This document shows, in pieces, positions 35,848 to 46,274 of a DNA stretch of 64,000 bases (position 1 is its first letter; the number at the start of each line of letters is the position of its first letter). Under the pieces are notes generated by a model that worked only from the letters and a program-made list of their open reading frames with translations, made no database searches and was not told where the DNA came from. The stretch comes from Juglans regia. Lineage: Eukaryota; Streptophyta; Magnoliopsida; Fagales; Juglandaceae. A program made the position numbers and the translations under genes. The DNA is taken from positions 28,367,150-28,431,149 of the forward strand of contig NC_049910.1 of the NCBI RefSeq assembly GCF_001411555.2. Direction: 5' to 3'.

Positions 35848-36179
35848 TGATGGGAGGGAATGACCCTCCCATATAAGAGCTACAAAATCAGACAGTTTTA
35901 CTTGTTGCTCAAGTAAAACAGTCCGCTCTCGAACTGTTTGGATAAAAGGTTCTCCTGATCTACCACGTTTACGGCCCTAATAAGACATTATTATGATCCT
36001 TAAATCTAAAAATAAAATATTCATTCAACATTAGTGATAAAATCTAATTACGACTAAAAGATTTACAAAATTATATACTAATAGCAATTTAATAAATTAA
36101 TTGATAGAACTTATAATCAATTAAATGATGAAAACAATTTAATAAGCTAATACAATGTAAATGGATTGAATTTAATAAT

Positions 36180-36770
36180 AAGCGTTCGAACGCCTAAATA
36201 TATGGTCGAACGGACCATTAAGAACGTTCGAACTTTTGAAAACTGTTCGAACGGACAGGTTAAATCGTTCGAACAGAAACTAGATCTAACTCGGCCATGG
36301 CTGAGTCAATTCAGCGGCCATGAAAACACCCAAAATAGCATCGACTTCGTGGTTTCTTCGACAAGAAACATATTACTCTTCATTTCTAAACATCCTACGG
36401 TAGATTTATGATGTTCTACGGTGACTATTGGTGAAAAAATCTAATTTAAAAAAAAAAACAAATAAAACCATAATATTATAAAATAAACGGTAAAACGAGT
36501 TTGAAAATACATACCTTCACATGGGAGGAAAAGTGATTGACGTAGGTGCTGATTATGGTCGCAGACAGTGGCAATTGTAGTGCGTTTAAACGTTTTCTCG
36601 CTTTTTCAAACGGTGGGGACGGCGGCATGAGAGAAATCTCTACCCGCGATAATTTATACTTGCATAACCGTTCAAACGTTAAATATTAACGTTCGAACAT
36701 TAAATATTAACGTTCGAACATTAATATAAAACCGTTCGACCGTTAATATTTCACGTTCGAACGGAAGTTT
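36180..36770. repeat. internal GTTCGAAC repeat clusters of CACTA 2
   Basis: Two clusters (about 36182-36275 and 36665-36765) hold many GTTCGAAC copies or half sites well inside the element. Subterminal motifs are normally confined to the ends, so this may be the buried terminus of an older related element. Confidence 0.65.
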
Positions 36771-36779
36771 TTTAAGTTT

Positions 36780-37228
36780 AGTAAAAATTATATTAAATGT
36801 ATATTATATTTATAATCCTATAAATTAATATAATATATATACTATTGTAGTAGATTATATATACTGTAATATATATGTAATATTATAATATATTATAATA
36901 TATATTATGATAGTAGAATACTTTAAATGAAAACATAATAACTTATATGTATTGTTTTATAGTATAATAGTAATATATCATAATACTTCACTATCAAAGT
37001 GTTATATATGAGGTTGTAATATATATATAGTACTATATGATAGCATATAATACTACATGGTATGAGTTTATACTTAACTAATATATGTCATACTATATAT
37101 TCCATTCTACTTTACTATATAAGTTATATATGATAGTATACAACTTATATATATAGAGTATAGTTTACTAATATACTATCATCTTATAAATTTCAAGGAT
37201 GACTATTTTTGTGACAATTGTTTTCAAG
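36780..37228. other. very AT-rich intron-like stretch in CACTA 2
   Basis: It consists almost only of A and T with 'atatat' and 'tatagta' phrases. It lies directly upstream of the first recognised exon of the Transposase_24-like gene and is probably an intron. Confidence 0.4.
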
Positions 37229-38212
37229 GATGATTTCGAATTAAATTTTGGTCGAAGAGAGGAGCGTAAGACTGTGGAAGAGCTTATGGGTAATGCATTC
37301 TGTAAATATAAGGCGATGCGTCATGAGTATTATAATAAGTTTGAGAAGAAGGAAGATGCACGTCAACATCCTTTTTAGGATGTCCGACCTTTTGAGTGGG
37401 AAAAACTTTGTAACATGTTTAAGGATCCATCATATCAGGTATAATTAAATTTAATTATTTTACTTGACCTATTTGTCATTTCACTTCATAATATTTTCAA
37501 TTTCTTTGCAGCAGTGAAGTTCTATAAACAAAATAAATAGATCAAATTTGAAAATTAATCATCATGTAGGCTCAAGATATTTCCATCGCCTTTCTAAGAA
37601 ATTGGTATTGCTATTTTTTTTTATTGGATATAGTTAATTATTTGGATGAATCATAATGACTTTATATCTTAACACATTTATTGTAACAAGATTCAGATAC
37701 TAATTATGATCTAACAAAATTATATGCTGCATCGCACACTGATCGTAATGGAGAGTGGACTCATCCTGATACCCGTGAAAATTATGTAAATATTATAACC
37801 TGTTTTAATTAAATATATTAGAATATTTATGACGATATTAGTTCTTTATCTTATATATGTCTAGGATAAAATGGTTGCCGTACGTGCTGAATCTGCGTCA
37901 GATCAAAATTCATCAACAAGTGATATTGATATTTTTACACAAGTCTTGGGTCAACGTTCAAGATATTTGAGGGGATTGGGTCGCTGTGTAAAGCCTGGTC
38001 CCTCTTCCTCTTCTTCTGGGAATGCATCTATGACTTCTATAGCGTTAGAGAATGCGAATTCCAAAATTAAAAAATTGACTGCAAGGCAGCATGAGTTAGA
38101 GGCTCAATTGGCAAAACAAGCAGATACGGAGATGCGCCTCAAACAACATGAAGAACAACAAGAAGAGTTCAGAAGACAGATGCAACTTCAAATGCAGCAG
38201 CTTATGCAATAG
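37229..38212 (+). pseudogene. Transposase_24 (Ptta/En/Spm) accessory gene, decayed
   Basis: Four exon-like blocks are separated by AT-rich introns with GT..AG ends. Block 1 (37229-37438) has ERKTVEELMGNAFCKYKAMR and FEWEKLCNMFKDPSYQ, broken by one stop. Block 2 (37512-37604) has INRSNLKINHHVGSRYFHRL, also with one stop. Block 3 (37691-37785) has LTKLYAASHTDRNGEWTHP. Block 4 (37865-38212) has DIFTQVLGQRSRYLRGLG and then a long charged, Gln-rich coiled coil ending in QMQLQMQQLMQ. This order is the plant Ptta/En/Spm Transposase_24 family, the DNA-binding second protein of CACTA elements. Two nonsense codons make it a pseudogene. Confidence 0.8.
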
Positions 38213-38419
38213 TACAGGCCTCCAAGCAACTATGGCTTTTTACATACAGATTTTGGGATTATCTATTTATGTCCGAACAATGCCCGTCTCGACTATTATT
38301 TATTTAATTTGCGCTTATTATAACAATTTTGTGAGTGTTAAACAGTTTATAATGTATTTTTTCAAATATTATGAATGTGAATTTGGTTTTCTATTATTGA
38401 TTTAAATTAAAGAGATTTC

Positions 38420-38620
38420 GTTCGAATGAACATAAAACGTTCGAACTCTATGTTTGAACGACAATAGCGTTTGAACGTTAACATAATGTTCGAACGAAAT
38501 TTATGTTCGTAGAGTTCAAACGATCACATAACGTTCGAACGTAATTTATTTCAGTCGTGTTCGAACATAACCTATAGCGTTCGAACCCATATACCGTTCG
38601 ACCTGACCATTTAACATTCG
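38420..38620. repeat. right subterminal GTTCGAAC repeats, first part
   Basis: Dense GTTCGAAC and half-site copies. Joined with 42850-43020 once the nested LTR element is removed, they form one continuous right-end array of about 370 bp. Confidence 0.7.
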
Positions 38621-39302
38621 TGTGGTGCCCCCGACCCCCATGTAAGGAAACACAGGAATCGAGATGCCAGGATGATGACAACACTGTCACGCATCCCAAC
38701 GATAGTGCCAATGTGTGTACATGCAACCGTGTACAAAAACAACGCAGCGAATAAGTCAACTAAGTACCAGAATTTAAATACAAGTAAACATCAGTAAAAG
38801 GGTTTAAATAGTTATACAGTCATCCCAAATAAAGTTTAAAACATGTCCCAAAATACAAATGAGTGATCTCAAATCACTCATCGGGCGGAGCCGACTCCTC
38901 AGGCTCACCCTCATCTTCATTTGCATAAAAATCAACGTTACCACAAAATGGTACCGCAGGTAAGTATAACCCAAATAATCATCAGGAATAAAATGCATTT
39001 AATGCAACCAACATGCATGCATATGATAAAATATGCATTTTTCCTCGAAACGTCATTTTTCCCAAAAATGATAATTCTCCAACACACGCCAAAATCCCAT
39101 TTGGCCCAAAAATAATCCGTAAAACATTTTTCCAGAAAATGGTTTACACAAAATCCAACACACGCTATTTTTTTAGAAAATAGTCCATTTTTAATGTATG
39201 CATCATGATCTCCCCTATGGGTCATCCGCACACTCTGGCTTCGTAGCGATGCCCACTTCCGCGCCCAACACGTACGTGGGAAAACATCCACTACACAACG
39301 AG
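38621..39302 (-). repeat. truncated gypsy LTR, family 5
   Basis: It begins TGTGGTGCCCCCGACCCCC, a start seen in several plant gypsy LTRs. It includes an untranslated-looking segment with 'gggcggagccgactcctcag'. It breaks off at 39302, where the next LTR starts with TGTAACACCC. Confidence 0.5.
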
Positions 39303-39999
39303 TGTAACACCCGGATCCAACCAAACTCTTTTTTTGATTAATTATTGATTTTGTTATTTATTTACTTTTGTTTATTTTATTTTTTTCTCCCCGCATGTTT
39401 ATTTTATTTTATTTTTTTTTCTTTCCGTCTATATTTCTTTTTCACCGTAGTGTTCCTTTCGTCCACGACTTGCACGTACTCACGACTCTATTTTTTCAGC
39501 TTTCACTCCCACACACGTCTCCCTCTTTTCTCTAGGGTTTTTCCATCGTCAATATATATTTATACGTACCTGCATGTTAGTTTACCAAGGCTATAGCTGC
39601 CGCCCAACGCCTCCCGTAGCCTCTGTTGCAAACCACGATATTCCCCTGTTTTTGCTTCTCGAAACAGAACCTCAGCCACCCCAAACTACCTACGCAACCC
39701 AGCCCCACGAAGACCCTTGACGCAGCACCTGAAGCAGCCGTAGCCTTCCTCTCCACCCTCGGAAATAGCCAAACAGTTGCCACCATCACCGACTTCCGTG
39801 GGAAGCGGAAACTGCTGTTGCTCTGTTTTGAAGCCATGGAGACAGAGCATCCTCGTCCAAACCGAGAGCCATGTCTAGCCTCAGTTGAGCAGTGACGTCA
39901 CAGTCAACGGCAACAGATAATGCCGGAGATTAAGCCTCCACCGCCCAGTGATGTCCAGCGCCACCGTCCGAAGCCCCATGCACGCCGCATGATGCGTAC

Positions 40000-40049
<50 letters not shown>

Positions 40050-41633
40050 TATTCTACTGCGAGCCACTGCGAACTGCAATCTTTCACGTCGGAAACCACC
40101 GTGCCCACTGCCCAGCCATCAAGCTCACCTCTGTCGACCTCTGCCTAGCCCTTTTGGTCTGCCGCGCGCCACCTTAGGCTCACGGTGAGCTTCATTCTCT
40201 CTCTCGCGCCGAGATCTCTCTCCGCCTCTCTCTCTCTCTCTTTTTTCTACGTAAGGTTCCTCTCTCTCTAGCTGGTCTCTCTCTCTCTAACCAGTGTGCT
40301 GCCGCCGCCCCCACCACCGTAAGCAACCACCCAGCTCGCCGCCTTTGTGCCCTCCATCGCTCGGTGAGTATGGCTCCATACGAAATTAATCTGTGATTTA
40401 TGAACCTTTCTGTTTCCAAAAGGGGTCCCTTTTGTGTTTTGTTTAATCCCTATAATACCCTTATATCAGACTAGTTATAGTTTAGCATGTTTCGGTTTAT
40501 ATATATTAGTAGGTTTTGTTTTAAAATACATTATTTTTATAAAGGAATAGAGAAAGATTTGAGATTTTATTAGTGAAATTGTATAAATTTTTTAAGAAGT
40601 ACATAGTATGTGCGAAATACTATTATGCAATTTAGAAATGACTTAGAGTATAATAGTGAGGGGGATTAAGTAAATATTGATGGTTTTAGAAAGGATGAAA
40701 TTATGGGAATTTTAGGTTTTGTGGATTTAAAATAGGTTGTTTTAGTATTTTTAGGTTTAAATATCGAAATAAGTGGTTGATTGGAAATTTACAGGAATTA
40801 CTTGATTATTTTATAGGTGACGATTGTTAATTGTTCGACATATTTGAGGAAAATTCTGAAAGGGCTAAGAAGTCCAGGTAAGCGGGGTTCCTATGCTGGG
40901 ATTTATACAAGCTAATGAGACTGAGGTTGATTTTATGAAAACTTGCATAATTTGTGTTGTGTTGGGAACTTGTGAAAACAAAGATCAACCTCGGTCACTT
41001 ATCTGCATTATTCATGAAATCTGTGTGAAAAAGGAAAATATATATTCTGACATGCATTGTGTAGACATGAGCTAAATTCTGTCATCTGGTTTCTGAAATC
41101 TAAAAAAGAGCGATATTGAGAATATGAAAAGTTGTGCATTTATTTGTTCTGGCTTTTGTGTTCAGCGTGTGTAAAATGTTCTGATTCTGTTTTGGTACTC
41201 TGTATTATTTTGATATAACATCTGAAAACCTTTGGCATGGTGTACTGGTTTTCGTATCTGACTCTGTCTCTGCTTTGCCCTTCTCTGCTCTGTTTGGGTT
41301 GGTACCAACTTCTCTGTCTCTGAGTGCACCCACTTTGGAAACAAAGTGGTTTTATTGTGGTCTTTCCTGTGTGCACACTCGGGGCTCCGAGAAGAATAAA
41401 GGAAAGATTTCACCTCTGTCTCTGCCTGGTTTGGCCACCGGGGTTAGCACAACCCTACCACGGGGGTGAAACATGGTCTCTGCTCTGTTTGATGCTCTGT
41501 TTTGATCTGATGATGATACTCAGTTTATGTTATGCCAAAGCACTAAGGGTTTTACTTGTCTTAAAACCATCGCTCTGTTACTTTTGAAAATATGTTCTGT
41601 TCTGCATGTTAACTCTGGGACCGGGGCGTTACA
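39303..41633 (+). repeat. family 2b LTR, sense orientation
   Basis: TGTAACACCCGGATCC to CCGGGGCGTTACA (2331 bp), followed by a primer-binding site, so it is a 5' LTR on the + strand. Its last ~640 bp are the reverse complement of the start of the LTR at 20255, while its first part resembles 6782-7700. The 5' part differs from family 2 and the 3' part is shared, a common pattern of LTR recombination. Confidence 0.75.
40002..40043. repeat. (CT)n microsatellite
   Basis: About 20 CT repeats inside the family 2b LTR, matching the (TC)n at 7725-7750. Confidence 0.9.
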
Positions 41634-41635
41634 GT

Positions 41636-41651
41636 TGGTATCAGAGACAGG
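41636..41651 (+). other. primer-binding site (tRNA-iMet type)
   Basis: TGGTATCAGAGACAGG lies two bases after the LTR end at 41633, on the + strand. Confidence 0.85.
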
Positions 41652-41989
41652 TTTGAATTCTGCATACTATAATAAGGTGTTTGATGACATTTAAAGTTTT
41701 AGAATTTTGAAAGCACTAGGATATGATTTTAAAGATATTTGGTTTGAGCTTTTGCATACTCATGGTGGGTGGCCTACGAAATCTGAGGTTTTGAATATCT
41801 GTGGGCTAGGAAGTTGATTCAGATTGAAGGTATGAAAAACTGTAGACTATAAGAGATGATTTTATTTGTATTTAAAGTTTTAGAATCCGGCAACCTTTTG
41901 GAATATGTTCTAGGACGTTTGAGGTCTTAGATTGTGTGGGTTTTAAAAAGAAGATTTTGAAGAGATCTAAGGCTTTAGATTTTTCAACG
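41652..41989. other. short internal remnant between LTRs
   Basis: About 340 bp follow the primer site. They have phrases such as 'tttaaagttttagaatt' but no gag frame. The sequence switches to the antisense family 2 LTR near 41990. Confidence 0.4.
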
Positions 41990-42849
41990 GAGACAAACGA
42001 AGACCCAAAATTGATAGGGTAGGGCCTAGGGATGTCGGTGAAGCTAGTGGTAGTGAAGGTTGGCCGTGGGTGGCGGCACAAGGGGTGGTTTAAGGCCAAA
42101 AATACCCAAAACGGAAATGGAGTTGGATGTGCTTCACCGATGACGGATCGGAGGTGGGGTTGGGTCCAATGGGTTGCCAAGAGGTCAAGGATGAAGTGGT
42201 GAGAAGATGGTGGCCAATGGTGGTGCGACGGCGGCGCAGCGGCAGAAAGAATGCCGCGGCTTCAATGGGTTCGTGGTGGCTAACGGCGGCGTGAATGGAG
42301 TTGAGATCAGAGGGGTAGCGTCGCCGGTGGCTGGGGAGCCGGGTGGTGTCGACCACCGCCGGTGCACGGCGGTGCTGGGGCCTGACGAAGGAACGGACGG
42401 AGGGAGAGGGAGGGTGCTGGACGCACGCGGGAAGGGAAGAACCAGGAAAAGAAAAAGAAAAGAATGAAGAAAAAGAAAAAAGGAAGAAAAAGAAAAGAGG
42501 AAAGAAAATGCAGAGAAAGAAATGAGGTCTAATCCTCATATCTTGGGTCACAAAAATGATCCACCAGAAACGATTTTAAAACAGCTAGTGAAATAAAATA
42601 TTTCAAATGTAGTGATTAACATGAAAATAAATAATTAAACCCAATAATAAGTTAATTTAATTCGAGAAGAAATTTAAACACATAACAATAATTAATTTAA
42701 AGAAAGCACTTCAAAAATAATTTTCGTAAACTAAAAATCATAAAAATAACCCAATTAAAAATCCAATAATTTTAAAACAAGAGAATAATTTTTTGAATAA
42801 ATAAAAATAATTCCTTCAGTAAAAATACACTAAAATACAGGGTGTTACA
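41990..42849 (-). repeat. antisense family 2 LTR end
   Basis: It copies about 13600-14459 and 21990-22845, from 'gaagacccaaaattgataggg' to ...CACTAAAATACAGGGTGTTACA. It is oriented opposite to the LTR at 39303-41633, which makes the whole look like two LTRs facing each other. Confidence 0.75.
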
Positions 42850-43020
42850 ATTCGAACACAAAGAAAAATTCATACAGTTCGAATGAATTCATGTTTTCTC
42901 GAATATATTTCGCAATCGTTCAAACACGTCACTACTGTTCGAACTTAAAATTGTTTCCGTTCGAACGATATTCTAGGACGAATTTTAACCGTGACAAAAA
43001 GAAATTCCCCGTTCGAACTT
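42850..43020. repeat. right subterminal GTTCGAAC repeats, second part
   Basis: Further GTTCGAAC-type copies between the nested LTR element and the CACTA right end. Confidence 0.65.
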
Positions 43021-43222
43021 GTTCAAACGGTTTCCTTCAATTTCGTCCCAAATGATATTTTTTGAGATGAAATGGTGATTTTCATCCCAAAATACATTTT
43101 GGCACAGTAATGTTGGAACGACCTTGGGATGAATTTTTTTTGTCCCAAAAATTTTTTTGGGACAAAATTGGGGTCTTTTGGGGCGAAAAGTTTCGTCCCA
43201 AAAGACCCTTTCTGTTGTAGTG

Positions 43223-43740
43223 CTTAGACAATAAATTTTATGCGCTAACGTAATCCATTAGATTGTAATTTTTTTTTTGTCAAGTATGTCTTCAGCATTA
43301 CATTAAGACGTCAACATGTAAATTTCGTTGTATAAGATTTGTATGTAAACCTAATACTTCTCTTGTACTTTTTCTCATTGAAAAAGAGCTCTTCCCTCTC
43401 CCAAATGTTTATGAGTTTTTTATAGTTTTATTTTTCTCTAGTCTGAACTCATGCTTGATTTGCTACCTTCCCATGACAAAAACCACCCCACGCTTCTCCC
43501 TAACCGTCAATCTGTCTATATATTGCGAAATCGTTAGGAAACGATTGGTGCATGAGGCTCATCATCCGCACTACTCAAGACCTTGTGTGAGCTTCATGTG
43601 CCACCGCATCTCTGCACTTTGCTTGTAAGACATGTGGCCCTAGTGATGACATCATCATATTCGTAAGATTACCTCAAATTCTTGTCCAAACGTGAGGCAT
43701 TAAGTGAGAGAGTGAGTGACATATGAAGTAGTTATAAATG
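43223..43740 (-). repeat. inverted copy of the SEO upstream region
   Basis: The reverse complement follows 49440-49920 over most of its length. Shared phrases include 'gatgatgtcatcactagggccacatg', 'catgatgagcctcatgcacca', 'gaagcgtgg' and 'ttaggtttac'. Similarity stops at the point corresponding to the SEO exon (GACGTC...). It indicates an inverted duplication of an SEO-gene upstream segment, with the gene body lost or moved on this copy. Confidence 0.75.
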
Positions 43741-44395
43741 GATAGAGTAACGCTATATGTAGTTATAAACTGTGAAGCTTAGCTCAGTCTATTGGAAAAA
43801 GAGTAGGTTTCAACATTAAAAAAATAATTTTTTTATGTCGGCACGTCTCATTTTAACCACTTTTTTTAATGGAAGCAAGTGGCGCTTGCACACTTTATCT
43901 AGTAATTATTTTCAAATGAATATTATCCTGATCAGTAATGTTTTAGATACAAAATTTAAAGAAAAGTTAGTCGCTTGGATAAATTATTAAAACATATCAT
44001 GGTGAATATTAAGGGGGATTTCGCAACTACGTACCAACAATACTGATAATATGAATAAGCGCAATATTATATGGAAAATGATACATCATGTATAACGCTT
44101 TTTACAATTCTTTACACACAATTCTGTTTTAAATTATATTTTTACAGAAATACACTCAATTTAAAATATAGTTGTAGAAAGAGTTGAACCTGTATCATTA
44201 TACATATTATATATATACTCTAGTCAGTAGTCGTCTCATGAGAAACGTGTGCTAGTTATTCCACAATTAATATTATATATATACAAAGAGTATCATTATA
44301 TATACTCTTCTCCCACAATATTTGTTCTCATTGTACAGATAGGACGTTACTTTAGAAAGGTGTGCTAACTATATCAAAGTTCCAAACTAGCAAAC
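43735..44395 (+). repeat. direct duplicate of 59335-60005
   Basis: It runs in parallel with 59335-60005, from 'agagtaacgctatatgtagttata' to 'ccaaactagcaaac', with small indels and substitutions. Both copies carry 'gtgaatattaagggggatttcgc' and 'ctctagtcagtagtc'. No gene lies inside. Confidence 0.85.
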
Positions 44396-46097
44396 ATGGA
44401 CTTCCTCGATCGTATACTAGGATCATTTTAACTGTTATATTTAAACTTATCTGCATTTGAAGAACGAGGTACGAAATATATATATTTTTAAGTACATCAT
44501 TGCTACGTTCGAACCTTAAATTTCCAACTATTTATAATTTTCTTCTATCAAATAATGTTTTCTATGTCTAGCTTGTCTTTCTCATGACAATTTGCAATTA
44601 AATAACCTTCTGGATCTGACTCCTTTTGTTTTGTGATCTGTACGAGGAGCACTAAAATGAAAAGCAATAGCTTAGCTTTGCACGTAATTGATTATATATA
44701 TAAGTGGATTAGGATTACTAAGCTTAGTAGTGTTCTGATCATGATCGCTTTCCATGCACGTCCATCGGGGATCTTTACATAAATGTTTATTCTCGTGCTT
44801 TGCATTCAAAAACATGTGAACGGGCAAGGGGGATTTTAAAAGATATTTAATATTATTTTATCAAGAACAAAGAGACATGGGAACATTCATTTTTTTATTT
44901 GTTTTGATTAAACCATGAGAACTGTGTCAGAAGTTTGGGAAATTTTTGTCTTCTGTGTAGAGAAATGAAGAAAAGAACAAAACTATTTTTTTTCAAATAA
45001 TATTTCGTCGAGGTATATCTGCAGTTTTCTCTAATATTTTAAAAAAATTTCGATCAGTGATTTTGGCAACGTACATACATATATATAAATCATGACTGAT
45101 CTAAAACATTTAAACTAATGAAAGTAATTGATTTTGGCAATTAATACAAGATTCTTAGTCATGCATGTCATGTGAGCTGATGGAGAATGTGGTTTGCCGG
45201 TCTATCCGGATTAGGGTCATGTCTATCCGGATTCTCTCGCTTCAATCTGTCAGGCCAAATCGGATAATCTTTTAAATTTCAATGTCAAGTTTGTTTTGAT
45301 TTAATTAGCGGTAGATTGTGTGTGTCAGTGTGAAATATGAAAGAGTCATACTACGTACTTCAAAAACCGAGTGTTGTGTGCTTGTCTTCCATTGCCTCTC
45401 TGTCATACTACGTACTTCAAAAACCGAGTGTTGTGTGCTTGTCTTCCATTGCCTCTCTGTCTGGCGTCCATTTCGAAATCTAGGTAAAAGCAACACACAT
45501 GGTATAATAGAAATTAAGGAGGCAAAGAGCTAGGAATTGCGTTAAGATTGTAAGCACCTTAATTGGTAATATATATAGATATAACGCTGGTTTATACTCT
45601 GTTCTTCTTTATTGATCAAATGGTTTAATGTGCACTAGTTGTTTATACTCTGCATGGTTCTGCATTCACCAACTACTACATGTATAAAGATATATAAATG
45701 GCAGCCATATCGTAGATATATATATATATATATCAAGTTGTTGGCATCGACAATATTCTTGGTAAGTGGGAATTAAACAATCAGAACGTTTGAAAGCAGC
45801 AGTATTACCCACCAATGAACCAAAGCTTCAAAGCTATAGATATATAAGTACATTGTACAAATGACACAAGTAGTACTAGTTTAAAATTTATTTCTTTTCT
45901 TTTGTCCTTTTAGAGACAAGACATACATATATACGAGCTTGGTCCAGCTTCTTCGGTTTATTGTGAATAAGAAAATGCAAAGATAGTTTTCTCGAGAAAT
46001 CCTAAACCAGCTCCCAAAGCAAAAGTTCACTTATGCAAGAAAAATGACATACTAATTTATTTTGTTTGGTTGTTGTCAATGCCTTAAATAGGGATAC
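44396..46097. other. intergenic DNA, no gene recognised
   Basis: AT-rich, with A- and T-runs and 'atatata' stretches. A segment at about 44775-44890 is found inverted near 63755-63870. A tandem duplication lies at 45347-45460. I see no protein-like frames with convincing context. Confidence 0.4.
45347..45460. repeat. perfect 57-bp tandem duplication
   Basis: Two identical adjacent 57-bp copies (45347-45403 and 45404-45460), beginning CATACTACGTACTTC. The unit length is a multiple of three, so a frame stays open through both copies, but no protein similarity is evident. Perfect identity implies a recent duplication or an assembly artefact. Confidence 0.93.
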
Positions 46098-46274
46098 TGT
46101 AACATCCCAATGGAAGGTTCCAACCACATAACTACATAATCTACACTTTAAAAGGACTAATCAATAGTACACTTTGAGCTTGATTAGAGCATTATAAAAA
46201 GCAAGAACTTCTCATTTTCAAATAATATGAGATCTCATATGCTACCTATGTACCCTTATCACTTATCTTAAATA

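Larger units (their letters stand above)
38616..42854. mobile_element. mosaic LTR element nested in CACTA 2, TSD ATTCG
   Basis: ATTCG occurs at 38616-38620 and 42850-42854. Between them the element starts TGTGGTGCCCCCGACC (38621) and ends CAGGGTGTTACA (42849). Removing it restores a normal GTTCGAAC-type motif (ATTCGAAC). The two ends belong to different LTR families: 38621-39302 is one LTR, 39303-41633 a sense family 2b LTR followed by a primer site, and 41990-42849 an antisense family 2 LTR end. It is either a chimeric insertion or a nested insertion followed by deletions. Confidence 0.65.
34112..43225 (+). mobile_element. CACTA (En/Spm) transposon 2 with 3-bp duplication CTT
   Basis: The left end CACTACAACAAATTTG (34115) and right end ...CTTTCTGTTGTAGTG (to 43222) are inverted repeats. 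CTT lies on both sides (34112-34114 and 43223-43225). Near each end are 'gggatgaaa' / 'tcatccc' motifs and many copies of the palindrome GTTCGAAC. The element carries a decayed Transposase_24-type gene (37229-38212, +) and a long ORF on the other strand (34752-35798), but no recognisable TNP2 transposase. Nested LTR DNA (38621-42849) makes up 4.2 of its 9.1 kb. It is now non-autonomous. Confidence 0.9.
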
